A stretch of DNA of 64,000 nt. Origin: Rhizobium sp. NFR03 (lineage in GTDB: Bacteria > Pseudomonadota > Alphaproteobacteria > Rhizobiales > Rhizobiaceae). How positions within the stretch are numbered: the stretch's first letter is position 1; each line of letters opens with the position of its first letter. The notes beneath the pieces are model-generated. The model searched no databases, was not told where the DNA came from, and was given only the letters and a program-made list of their open reading frames with translations. The stretch lies in assembly GCF_900111275.1 (NCBI RefSeq), contig NZ_FOGR01000002.1, positions 310,001 through 374,000 of the forward strand, given 5' to 3'. The position numbers and the translations under genes were made by a program. Below are positions 26,246 through 34,833 of this stretch, one piece after another.

Positions 26246-27985
26246 TCAATATCCCCGCGCCGCGCCCGATGCGGCGCGGCTGTCCATGGCGCCGTAATAG
26301 CGTGCGCCTGTCGAACCCTTTGCGGCTTCCGCCGCGGTTTTGCCGCCGACGAGGATGCCGGCGGCCTGGCCCCAGACGGGCCAGTTCTTGTCCAGGCCCA
26401 CATCATGCCCCATGCCCTGAAGCACTTTCAGGGTGTCGGCGGAAAGAGCGAAGGGCTCGATCGCCACCGAATCCGGCATCCATTGATGATGCAGGCGAGG
26501 GGCGTCGATCGCCTCTTGTAGCGTCATGCCGTGGTCGATGACGTTCAGGATGGCTTCGAGCGTGATGGTAATGATGCGCGCGCCACCGGGGCTGCCAATG
26601 ACCATGAAGGGTCTGCCGTCCTTCGTGACGATGGTGGGGCTCATGGAGGAAAGCGGTGTCTTGCCCGGTGCAATCGCATTGGCCTCGCCCTGCACCAGCC
26701 CGTAGAGGTTCGGCGCACCGGGCTTCGAAGTGAAGTCGTCCATCTCGTTGTTGAGCAGGATGCCGGTGCCCGGCGCCACGACGCCGGCGCCGAAGGAGCC
26801 GTTGAGCGTGTAGGTAACCGAAACCGCGTTGCCCTCCGCATCCATGATTGAATAATGCGTCGTCTCATGGCTTTCGCCGAGCCCCTTGGGCGCTAGCTCG
26901 GCGGAGACGCCGGCCTTGTGGAGGTCGATCTTGCCGCGGATCTCCTGCGCATAGGCCTTGTCGAGCAGCTTTTCGACCGGGTTCTTGACGAAATCCGGAT
27001 CCCCGAGCGCCGAATTGCGATCGACATAGGCATAGCGCATGGCCTCGATCATCACATGCGCCGTTGCCGCCGAGCCGGAGCCGAGATCGCCGAGCGGGTA
27101 GCCCTCGAGAATGTTCAGGATCTCGCAGAGGATGACGCCGCCGGAGCTTGGCGGGGGCGAGGAGATGATTTCGTAGCCCCGATAGGTGCAGGTGACCGGC
27201 TTCAGTTCGCGCACTGCATAGCGCTCGAAATCCGCCTTCGTCAGAATGCCGCCTTTCCCGGTGCTGGCCTTGACGATGTCGTCTGCTATCGTGCCTTTGT
27301 AGAACGCGTCCGGCCCTGTCTTCGAGATCGCAGCAAGGCTGCGCGCAAGGTCCGGCTGTACCAATGTCTCGCCGAGCTTCGGGGCCTGCCCGCCGGCGGT
27401 CAGGAAGATCGCGGCGGCGGCAGGGTCGCGGCCGAGTTTCTTCGCGCTGTTGCCGAGCGTGGCGACATCGCCTCCATCGAGGGTAAAGCCCTGCTCTGCC
27501 AGTTTGACCGCAGGCGCCAGAAGCGCCTCGCGTGACATGGTGCCGAAGCGGGTGCGCGCCGTCTCGAATCCGGCCACCGATCCAGGCACGCCGACCGCCA
27601 GATAGCCATCGGTGCTGCGCCCCTTGGCGATGTCGCCCTTGTCGTCGAGATACATGGTCTTGGTCGCGGCAAGCGGCGCCCGCTCGCGGAAATCGAGGAA
27701 GCTGGTGCGGCCGTCTGCAAGGCGCAGCGTCATGAAGCCGCCGCCACCGATATTGCCAGCCGTTGGATAGACCACCGCCAGCGCATATCCGACCGCAACC
27801 GCTGCATCCACCGCATTGCCACCCTGCTTCAGGATATTGACCCCGACATCCGAGGCCAGATGCTGGGCCGTGACGACCATGCCGTTCTCGCCCGCAACCG
27901 GCTGCGGCGATGCCGCTCGCGCAGGGGATACGGCAAGACCGATCATGATGGTCAGGTGCACGAAAGGGGTGCGGATGAGGGTCAT
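26246..27985 (-). CDS. ggt: Gamma-glutamyltransferase
   Basis: A 579-residue exported Ntn hydrolase acting on glutathione and gamma-glutamyl amides in the periplasm. Start at 27985 (MTLIRTPFVHLTIMIGLAVSPARA) preceded by GGAGGAG; the N-terminus is a signal peptide ending PARA-ASP. The large subunit has GGNAVDAAVAVGYAL and GNIGGGGFM; the autoprocessing site is the Thr in ETTHYSIMDAEGNAVS, which becomes the catalytic Thr of the small subunit. GSPGGARI near the C-terminus completes the site. It converges on the hydrolase gene (4 bases apart). Confidence 0.95.
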   Translation of the reverse strand: MTLIRTPFVHLTIMIGLAVSPARAASPQPVAGENGMVVTAQHLASDVGVNILKQGGNAVDAAVAVGYALAVVYPTAGNIGGGGFMTLRLADGRTSFLDFRERAPLAATKTMYLDDKGDIAKGRSTDGYLAVGVPGSVAGFETARTRFGTMSREALLAPAVKLAEQGFTLDGGDVATLGNSAKKLGRDPAAAAIFLTAGGQAPKLGETLVQPDLARSLAAISKTGPDAFYKGTIADDIVKASTGKGGILTKADFERYAVRELKPVTCTYRGYEIISSPPPSSGGVILCEILNILEGYPLGDLGSGSAATAHVMIEAMRYAYVDRNSALGDPDFVKNPVEKLLDKAYAQEIRGKIDLHKAGVSAELAPKGLGESHETTHYSIMDAEGNAVSVTYTLNGSFGAGVVAPGTGILLNNEMDDFTSKPGAPNLYGLVQGEANAIAPGKTPLSSMSPTIVTKDGRPFMVIGSPGGARIITITLEAILNVIDHGMTLQEAIDAPRLHHQWMPDSVAIEPFALSADTLKVLQGMGHDVGLDKNWPVWGQAAGILVGGKTAAEAAKGSTGARYYGAMDSRAASGAARGY

Positions 27986-28071
27986 AAGCGGGCTCCTCCG
28001 GGTCGGCGACCACAGTCGCAAGCCCGCAGGATAGCCCAAACGGCAAGCTGCCGCTTCGGAAAAATGCGTGC

Positions 28072-30018
28072 TCAGCCGTCGATCCGCAACACGCCGTAGG
28101 GGCCGAGCCGAACGTCGCCGCCGCCAAGCGGTTCGGATCTCAGTGTGCCGACCGCAGCATCGATCATCGTGTCCGCATCGAGCCGATATGCGGAGGCATC
28201 CGGCATGATGCCAAGCGCGGAGAGATCGAGCGTCTGCGATAGGGGTGTCAGATTGACCGCCAGGATCGTCCGGCCGGTATGCCTCTCGGCGCACATCGCA
28301 AGAACCTGATCAGGCCTCTCTGAGGCAATGACTGTCGCTTGTGCACCGGCAAGATCCGCGAGCATGGCGACGGCATGGAAGAGCGGTCGTCGGCCACCTT
28401 CGGGAACGGGTTCGTCAGCACCGGCGATCAGTCCGAACGGGCCTGTCAGTGCCGAGAGGGTCAACTGGTCGAGCCTGGCCGGAGCGACCGAGATCGCATA
28501 GCCGATGGCATAGGCAGCGGCGAAAAGACCGTTCTGGCGCGGGTCGCGGTTTGCCATCGGAATCCGGCTTCCGTCCACATTGTCCATGGTCCGGCTGCCA
28601 TAGGGATTCTGGCGCATGGGGATGGTGGAGGGGCCGACACGATAGCGCCGGTCTTCATAGATCGCCCGCACCGAGCGGGCGATGAAGGGCAGAGCCTCCA
28701 GCGTCTGCATGACGCTGCGATCGTCTGCGGCATGAACGATCGGGTTGGTACAATGGCTGATGAAATCGAGAGACGACGCGGGCACGCGCTTGCGGTTCAA
28801 CTCGGTGAAGTAGCTGAGCATGCCGCCGCCGAGCATCTGCGACGGGAACGCTGCACGCGCTGCTGCATAGATGTCCTCGAGCGGAGGGCAGTCGGGCCAG
28901 GCGCTGCCGGGCGGTGTCGATTGCCGATCGACCGCAGGGGACACCATGACGGCATCCGGCGCGAAACCTGCTTTGTCCATCGCGGCGGCTATCGCCCGGA
29001 GTTCATCGCCAAAGGGTTTCCGGCAGGGCAGCGCGATCTCCAGCGTGGTCGAACCCTCGTGTCTTGCTGCAAGAGCCGCGAAGGCAGCGAACGCGGACTC
29101 ATCATGGCCTGCGAGCGGATCGAAGTGGAAAAGCAGCGCCTGCGCCTGTGGACCGAGACCGGCAGCGAGCATCGCTTGCGTCGCTTCCGCTTCCTCAGGC
29201 GTGACGATGACGCCGATGGGCGGCAGCGGCTGTGCGGGAGCCCCCTGAAGCGTCAGTTTTACAGAGGTGTTTGAGTGTGCCTGACGCGAGCCATCGCGGC
29301 GAGAGGGTCGCCCATCGACGATCTGCAACGTGACCTGTTGTGAAACATCGACGCCTGCCTCGATCCGGTAAGGCCAGGGCAAAGCGAGCGGGCGGACATA
29401 GGTCTTGTAGGAGGCATCCGACCAGTTGCGTTGGTCCTCCATCTCGAACGTGTCGCCCTCCATCCGGCATTCGACGCTCACGCCCGGCAGAGCCTGATGC
29501 GTGATGGCACGCATGTCCTTGAAGGGTTGCCAGGGTTCGATGATGTCCGGCAGGACAGTCGCTTCCACAGTCCCATCGACATGCTCGACGCGGACCGGCG
29601 TCCCCGCCACGCCGACGATCGGGTGGAGGACGCAGAAGCCGCAGCGATTGGTCTCGAACCCCGTCCCGGATGACGCCGTGCCGGAAAAGCGCAGTCGACC
29701 CTGATCGTCACTTTCGATACGCGCCTGGATGTCGAGCCGCGTCTCATCCGGGCCGTGGCATGTCGCGCGGTAGGTGACCGTAAAACCGTCCGAGCGCTGA
29801 TCCACCACGAGATCCTCGATGTCGGGATCATAGGTGCCCCAGTCACGGTCGCGCACGAGGAAAGACACGGCGCGGAGCACCTCCACGCCGTCATATCGGA
29901 TGTTGCGCAGCGCGCCGCCGGAGAGCTCGGCCGAGAGACCGCCGGCCGCAAGGACCAGGCTATCCGGCTCACAGCGAACGGTGCCGGTCAGGCGGAAGGC
30001 GAGCGCGTCATCCGTCAT
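28072..30018 (-). CDS. apnL: D-apionolactone lactonase
   Basis: A 648-residue protein without the usual small-lactonase motifs. I assign it as ApnL from its size, N-terminal beta-rich region (LRNIRYDGVEVLRAVSFLVRD, split over the sheet) and especially its setting: its ATG overlaps the apsD stop by four bases, and the kinase and RuBisCO-like genes of the same pathway lie next. ApnL opens D-apionolactone to D-apionate in the cytoplasm. A repeated GDPRQNG-like substrate loop is not assignable by eye. Without the context I would call it a large uncharacterised sugar-related protein. Confidence 0.78.
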   Translation of the reverse strand: MTDDALAFRLTGTVRCEPDSLVLAAGGLSAELSGGALRNIRYDGVEVLRAVSFLVRDRDWGTYDPDIEDLVVDQRSDGFTVTYRATCHGPDETRLDIQARIESDDQGRLRFSGTASSGTGFETNRCGFCVLHPIVGVAGTPVRVEHVDGTVEATVLPDIIEPWQPFKDMRAITHQALPGVSVECRMEGDTFEMEDQRNWSDASYKTYVRPLALPWPYRIEAGVDVSQQVTLQIVDGRPSRRDGSRQAHSNTSVKLTLQGAPAQPLPPIGVIVTPEEAEATQAMLAAGLGPQAQALLFHFDPLAGHDESAFAAFAALAARHEGSTTLEIALPCRKPFGDELRAIAAAMDKAGFAPDAVMVSPAVDRQSTPPGSAWPDCPPLEDIYAAARAAFPSQMLGGGMLSYFTELNRKRVPASSLDFISHCTNPIVHAADDRSVMQTLEALPFIARSVRAIYEDRRYRVGPSTIPMRQNPYGSRTMDNVDGSRIPMANRDPRQNGLFAAAYAIGYAISVAPARLDQLTLSALTGPFGLIAGADEPVPEGGRRPLFHAVAMLADLAGAQATVIASERPDQVLAMCAERHTGRTILAVNLTPLSQTLDLSALGIMPDASAYRLDADTMIDAAVGTLRSEPLGGGDVRLGPYGVLRIDG

Positions 30019-31055
30019 GCGATCAGCGGTCCGATAGCGACCGGCTTTAGCGTTGCGGCACTTTCATACGCCGCCTCCACCAGTGCAAACGTCTTCAGAT
30101 TGTCGGCACCGGAGGTGGATGTTTCCGCGCCGCTCGCCAGTGTCTCCGTCCAGTGCTGCTGGATGGCAAGGACGCTCTCCTGAATATTGTGCCACGGGCG
30201 GGATGCCCAGGGGAGGAGGGCCGGTGATACGTCTTGGATTTTCGTGCCGGACGCATTGGTGATCTCCAGCCGGTATCCCTGCATCAGCCGGAGTGATCCT
30301 TCGGTTCCGTCCAGCTCGATCAGCGTCTCGGGGAAAGGTTCCACGGACGCCTTGGTGGCATAGCTGACATCCACGACCGAGGTCGCGCCGTTCTCGTGAT
30401 CGAGAAGGATCGTCGCGACGTCCTCCCCCTTTATCGCAGGATTGACGCGCGTTGTGCGGGCGGTGAGTGTCGTGACATCGCCAAGGATGTAGCGGGCGAT
30501 GTCGAGCGTGTGGATACCCAGATCCTCGATGATGAAGCGCGCACCTTCTGCCAGATAGGGCTGGCCCGAGAACACGTCATAGCCGGAGCGGAAGGAGAAG
30601 CGCCCCCAGAACGGCGTACCGATCCCAGTGGCATCGAGCGCCTTTCGTACCGCCTGGATCGGCGTCTGCCAGCGAAAATTCTCGTGGATCATCAGGGGCA
30701 CGCCCGCGGCATTGCAGGCGGCGACCATGGCTTTGGCGTCGCCGAGCGTCGGTGCGAAGGGCTTCTGGCAGATGACGGGAAGACGGTGGGAGGCCGCCAT
30801 CTCCACCAGCGCACGGTGGCTGTTGACGGTGGTGGCGATGTCGACGAAGTCGAAACCACCATCCCTCATCATCTCCGCGGCATCGCTGTAGCGGCGCTCG
30901 ATCCCGAACTGGTCGCCGACGACCCGCAGGCGATCCGGATCGCGGTCGCAGATGGCGGCGATCTCGGCGCCCTCCACATCCTGCCAGGCATGCATCTGGT
31001 TGACAGCGAAGAAGCCGCAACCGATCAGCGCTCCTCGAAAGCTTGGCATGGTCAA
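30015..31055 (-). CDS. apsD: D-apiose dehydrogenase (Gfo/Idh/MocA family)
   Basis: A 346-residue NAD(P)-dependent oxidoreductase. Rossmann start FRGALIGCGFFAVNQMHAW (GxGxxG variant IGCGFF), then VDIATTVNSHRALVEMAA, the EKP-equivalent CQKPFAPTLGDAK, and the catalytic region EDLGIHTLDIARYILGD with the conserved His. ApsD oxidises D-apiose to D-apionolactone, the first step of apiose use; similarity to the R. etli enzyme and linkage to apnL and the kinase/RLP genes support this over a generic inositol-type dehydrogenase. A candidate GntR operator lies 64 bases upstream. Confidence 0.8.
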   Translation of the reverse strand: MTMPSFRGALIGCGFFAVNQMHAWQDVEGAEIAAICDRDPDRLRVVGDQFGIERRYSDAAEMMRDGGFDFVDIATTVNSHRALVEMAASHRLPVICQKPFAPTLGDAKAMVAACNAAGVPLMIHENFRWQTPIQAVRKALDATGIGTPFWGRFSFRSGYDVFSGQPYLAEGARFIIEDLGIHTLDIARYILGDVTTLTARTTRVNPAIKGEDVATILLDHENGATSVVDVSYATKASVEPFPETLIELDGTEGSLRLMQGYRLEITNASGTKIQDVSPALLPWASRPWHNIQESVLAIQQHWTETLASGAETSTSGADNLKTFALVEAAYESAATLKPVAIGPLIA

Positions 31056-31118
31056 TGTCCTTGAGAAAGTGGCATTCAGGATCCGACCGGGACGATCAGG
31101 TCACGTTATGTAAGGCCG

Positions 31119-31141
31119 ACTGGTATAATGAGTCAACCAGT
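31119..31141. promoter_or_regulatory. Candidate GntR operator upstream of apsD-apnL
   Basis: The 15-mer ACTGGTATAATGAGT (31119-31133) is identical to one upstream of oiaX and contains GGTATA, the NanR half-site. Here it is also part of a dyad ACTGGT-N11-ACCAGT (31119-31141). The site overlaps the oiaK stop region and sits 64 bases before the apsD start. Confidence 0.65.
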
Positions 31142-32485
31142 TGATGTCTGGCGCCCGTCGCGTATCTGGGCAAAATATCCATCGCGTCCCACCTGTCCCC
31201 CTTTCAGAGCGATCTGTAGTCCGTTGGTCGGCGCATGCAGCCCGTGAGCTGTGCAGAGCGGCGATCCCGGTGTCTCCGGCAAAGGCAGCAGCGTTGTCAG
31301 CGCATCGACCTTCAAAGCCCCAAGAGCGTGGCTCGACGTGTCGCCGCCCGCGATCACCGCACGGCCGAGACCTTGCTTTTCGATAAGGCTCAGGAGAATC
31401 CGGCCAAGCATCTGGCCCAGCCGATGCCGGCTGCCCGTCACACGGTCGATTTCGCCGCCACGATCGGCCTGCGGGCCGAGGGCCGTGTGCAGGATGACGC
31501 TGCGGCCGGCAGCAAGGCTCGCCTGTCCATCCTGAATGGCCCGGCCGATAACGCTCTCGCCGTCTTCTCCCAGAAGAGCCAGAGGATCGAGCGGCACGCC
31601 GTCGAACCCGTCGGCGGACGTCGCCTGCCGGATCTGCCGCTCGGTGGTCGGGGAAACGCTGCCGGAGACCACAGCGATCCGATCGGCCTTGCCGGGAGAA
31701 GGGAAGGCACGCACGCCCGCGGCATCGCCTTTTTCGCACCACGCCTGAAGGAGTGCATATTCGATGCCGGAGGAGCCCGCCATGAACCGCGAACCGGCCC
31801 CGGCAAGCCGCAGAAGCTGTGCGCCTGCCGCCTTTTGCGTTTCCGCTCCATCGACGTCCAGCATCAGAATGCCCTTGCTGGCAAGGGTCGCGGCGCGTGC
31901 ATCGACCTGCGCATCCGTCAGCATGGTGAGATCGGCAAGCGCAACGGGCAGCCTGGTCTGCAGCCCGAGATGCCGCGTAAGATCCGCCTCCGTCATCGGT
32001 GTCACCGGATGCCGGCTCATGACCGGGTGCCGATCGATGCGAAAGATGTCGCCTTGATAGCCGGCGAACAAATTGCCGAAGGCGGTGTAGCGCTTCAGCT
32101 GCGGCGCGCCGACGACGAGGGGGGCGATACGCTGCTCGAAGACCTGAAGCCCGATTTCGATTGCCCGGCCGATATTGCCGACAGCAGGCGCGGAATCGAA
32201 GGTGGAGCAGACCTTGTAGTGGCAGACGGCTGCCTCGCGCGCTCTTAGCCATGCAAAGATCGGCGCCAGTTCCTGGTTCATCCAGTCCGGGGTTTCGCTG
32301 CGGCTGGTGCCTGCGATGCCGATGGCGCGGCAATGGGCAAAGCGCTGCAGCAGTGCATCGTCGGGAATGCGCAGAAAGAGCACGGTCTCCACGCCATGGG
32401 AGGTCAGCGCCTCCATGACATCGGTCGAGCCGGTGAAATCGTCGCCGTAATAGCTCAGGAGCAGGGGCGCAGCCATGTCAGGCAT
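31133..32485 (-). CDS. oiaK: 3-oxo-isoapionate kinase (DUF1537 four-carbon acid sugar kinase family)
   Basis: A 450-residue two-domain kinase. The N-terminal substrate domain has YYGDDFTGSTDV, the family signature DDxTG; CHYKVCSTFDSAPAVGNIG follows. The C-terminal nucleotide domain has VIAGGDTSSHAL. In D-apiose catabolism OiaK phosphorylates 3-oxo-isoapionate to the 4-phosphate, the substrate of the RuBisCO-like enzyme encoded directly upstream. The start at 32485 overlaps the oiaX stop by eight bases; an in-frame ATG at 32476 is an alternative. Other DUF1537 kinases act on threonate or erythronate, so the specificity rests on the neighbours. Confidence 0.85.
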   Translation of the reverse strand: MPDMAAPLLLSYYGDDFTGSTDVMEALTSHGVETVLFLRIPDDALLQRFAHCRAIGIAGTSRSETPDWMNQELAPIFAWLRAREAAVCHYKVCSTFDSAPAVGNIGRAIEIGLQVFEQRIAPLVVGAPQLKRYTAFGNLFAGYQGDIFRIDRHPVMSRHPVTPMTEADLTRHLGLQTRLPVALADLTMLTDAQVDARAATLASKGILMLDVDGAETQKAAGAQLLRLAGAGSRFMAGSSGIEYALLQAWCEKGDAAGVRAFPSPGKADRIAVVSGSVSPTTERQIRQATSADGFDGVPLDPLALLGEDGESVIGRAIQDGQASLAAGRSVILHTALGPQADRGGEIDRVTGSRHRLGQMLGRILLSLIEKQGLGRAVIAGGDTSSHALGALKVDALTTLLPLPETPGSPLCTAHGLHAPTNGLQIALKGGQVGRDGYFAQIRDGRQTSTG

Positions 32486-33731
32486 CCTTTCCGCCGAAGG
32501 TTTTCAAGGATGCGGCAAGCTCGGGGTGGTCGAGCGCGTAGGTCTCGAGCGGGATGTCGGCGACCGCTGCCTCCCACGCCTGCTGCACGGCATGCACGCC
32601 GGCCGCCGGGCCGCCGGGGTGGCTGACGATGCCGCCGCCGCAGAGGTAGAGCAGATCGGTCGTGCGCCCCGTTCGGCGATAGGTTTCGGGGGCCTGCCCA
32701 CCCCATTGCCCGGAGCCGGCGACCGGAAGCGGGCAATCTGCTGGGGAGAACAGCGGCGTGGAAACGGCCTTGAAGGATTCCACGAAGCTCTCGTCCGGCT
32801 CCCAGTATTTCACGCCGATGCCGTTGATCTGGAACTGATCGACGCCGAGCAGCCGCCAGAACTGCTGCCAGACCTTGAAGTCGAAGCCGATGCCGGGGTG
32901 CCGGGTGAGGACGTCCCAGCCGTTGCGATGCGCATGCAGCACAAGACCGGAGCGCTTGCGCAGGAAGGCCATGCCGCCCATGCCGATCGAGTTGATGTTG
33001 ACGACGGCACAATTGCCGCCGGCCGCCAGCACCATGTCGTGGTTGCGCATCATCTCGTCGGGGTCCGTGTGCGAAATACCAAAGGCATACATGACCTTCT
33101 TGCCGGTCTTCTGCTCGTGATCGAGGATCAGCGGCATGATGGCCGCGACGCGCTCCTTGAGCGGAGAATAGGCCGGGCTCATCAGCTTCTCGTCATCCTT
33201 GATGAAATCGACGCCGGAGCCGATCAGTTCGCCGACCAGTTCTGCCGTTTCCATCGGTCGAAGCCCGAGCGCGGGCTTGACGATGGTGCCGATGATCGGC
33301 CGACCCTCGACACCCGTCAGCCGCCGGCTGCCCGGCATGCCGAACTGGGGGCCGGGATAGGCCGCGCCATATTCCGGCGGTAGCTTGAGATCCACGACGC
33401 GAAGCCCCGTCATCCCCTTGATGGAGAAGATGCCGCCGATGGCGATCGTCATCAGCGCGGAGAGGTCTGTGCCCACGGCATCGAGCGGAAAGGCGATCTC
33501 CACATCGGCCCGGTGGATGGTTCCGTGATCCACGGGCGCCTCCGGCCAACTCGGTGTTTTCGCGGGTTCGAGCGGTCGGATCGCACCGACCCGCGCGGCA
33601 ACCCTGGCCTTCAACGCTTCCGTCTCGCCGGGAACCGGGACGAATGTCCCCGTCGACTGGTCACTGGCGATTTTCGCAGCCATGGCCTCGACGCTGCCTG
33701 TCGTCTCGATGCGATAGGTCACGGTGATCAT
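32478..33731 (-). CDS. oiaX: 3-oxo-isoapionate-4-phosphate decarboxylase (RuBisCO-like protein)
   Basis: A 417-residue RuBisCO-like protein. The frame is open far upstream, but the RuBisCO fold starts at 33731 (MITVTYRIETTG). It keeps GTIVKPALGL (Lys152) and the carbamylation/metal motif DFIKDDE (Lys178, Asp180, Glu181), plus HAHRNG (residues 266-271). The loop 6 lysine needed by true RuBisCO is absent (VAGSGQWGGQ), so CO2 fixation is not expected. OiaX decarboxylates 3-oxo-isoapionate-4-phosphate to L-erythrulose-1-phosphate. It is the first gene of oiaX-oiaK, divergent from the GntR gene. Confidence 0.88.
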   Translation of the reverse strand: MITVTYRIETTGSVEAMAAKIASDQSTGTFVPVPGETEALKARVAARVGAIRPLEPAKTPSWPEAPVDHGTIHRADVEIAFPLDAVGTDLSALMTIAIGGIFSIKGMTGLRVVDLKLPPEYGAAYPGPQFGMPGSRRLTGVEGRPIIGTIVKPALGLRPMETAELVGELIGSGVDFIKDDEKLMSPAYSPLKERVAAIMPLILDHEQKTGKKVMYAFGISHTDPDEMMRNHDMVLAAGGNCAVVNINSIGMGGMAFLRKRSGLVLHAHRNGWDVLTRHPGIGFDFKVWQQFWRLLGVDQFQINGIGVKYWEPDESFVESFKAVSTPLFSPADCPLPVAGSGQWGGQAPETYRRTGRTTDLLYLCGGGIVSHPGGPAAGVHAVQQAWEAAVADIPLETYALDHPELAASLKTFGGKDA

Positions 33732-33783
33732 CGGCTCGTCCTCCCGTCTCGAACGATCTGCTCCGTTAGATCGCCATTGATGA

Positions 33784-33803
33784 ACTGGTATAATGAGTAT
33801 AAC
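33784..33803. promoter_or_regulatory. Candidate GntR operator between oiaX and the regulator gene
   Basis: The 15-mer ACTGGTATAATGAGT recurs at 33784-33798; with the next bases it forms an imperfect dyad GGTATA-ATGAG-TATAAC (33787-33803). It is 53 bases before the oiaX start, in the same orientation as the apsD site, and about 150 bases before the GntR start. Confidence 0.65.
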
Positions 33804-33947
33804 AATGAAGCAAGCCTCGGTCCGCTGAAAATGCGCGGGCCCGGAGACCGTTGCGACGGCGCCGAAAGCGATGCATATGAGCGTTTCCCTTTTCCAAGCG
33901 CGTTGCGGCATGCGAAGATGCAGGATCGAACAACCGTCCGGAATCTC

Positions 33948-34661
33948 ATGAACCAGCCGACCGAACCCATCACGCGCCGAAAACTGTCCGACGAGGTCTT
34001 TTCCCGCCTGCAGGCGATGATCACGTCCGGCGAGTTGAACCCCGGCGACGAGATGCCCTCCGAGCGGGAGCTGATGGAGCGTTTCGGCGTCGGCCGGCCC
34101 GCGATCCGGGAGGCGATGCAGGCGCTGGCCAATATGGGCCTCGTCGTCATCTCGCATGGCGAGCGTGCCCGTGTGCTGGAACTTACCGCCCGGTCGATCC
34201 TGCGTCAGGTGGATACGACGGCGCAGATGATGCTCGCGAAATCCGCCGACACGCTGGAGCATCTGAAGAGCGCCCGCATCTTCTTCGAGCGAGGCATGGC
34301 ACGGGAAGCGGCAGTCAAGGCAACGGAAGGCGATATCGCGGACCTCAGGGCGATCCTCGTCCGCCAGCAGGCAGCGCTGGATAATGCGGCGGCCTTTATC
34401 GCCGCCGACATGGAGTTTCACAGCCGCATCGCCCGTATCTCCGGCAATCCGATCTATATTGCCGTCAGCGAGGCCATGCTGGCCTGGTTGCGCGGTTACC
34501 ACACGCATATGCTGATCTGGACCGGCAAGGAAACCGTGACGCTCTCCGAGCACCGGTCCATCATCGACTGCATCGTCGCCCACGACGCCGATGCCACGGA
34601 ACAGGCCATGCTGCGCCACCTCGAACGCTCCCGCGCGCTCTACACGTCGAAGGACATGTAA
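33948..34661 (+). CDS. GntR family regulator, FCD subfamily (probable apiose-pathway regulator)
   Basis: A 237-residue protein starting at ATG 33948 (MNQPTEPITRRKLSDEVF); an in-frame ATG at 33918 is possible. The N-terminal winged helix is PGDEMPSERELMERFGVGRP followed by AIREAMQALANMGLV. The FCD ligand domain shows the metal/effector residues Asp-x3-His in ADMEFHSRIARISGN and His in EHRSIIDCIV. It is divergent from oiaX and is the natural candidate regulator of the apiose operons. The effector is probably an intermediate of the pathway. Confidence 0.9.
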   Translation: MNQPTEPITRRKLSDEVFSRLQAMITSGELNPGDEMPSERELMERFGVGRPAIREAMQALANMGLVVISHGERARVLELTARSILRQVDTTAQMMLAKSADTLEHLKSARIFFERGMAREAAVKATEGDIADLRAILVRQQAALDNAAAFIAADMEFHSRIARISGNPIYIAVSEAMLAWLRGYHTHMLIWTGKETVTLSEHRSIIDCIVAHDADATEQAMLRHLERSRALYTSKDM

Positions 34662-34833
34662 CCGCCCTCGTTCCATGTTCGTCAGGTCTTGCCGAATTCG
34701 GGCTAAAAACGATTCCGGTTTGCAGGAATATGCAGTAGAACCCGCGCTCGCGAAGAATCTCCTGCCCTTCCGTTTCGAAGCCCAGGGTCCGGGAACCGCA
34801 GCATCAAGACGACGGGTACAGGGAGTGGCGGAC

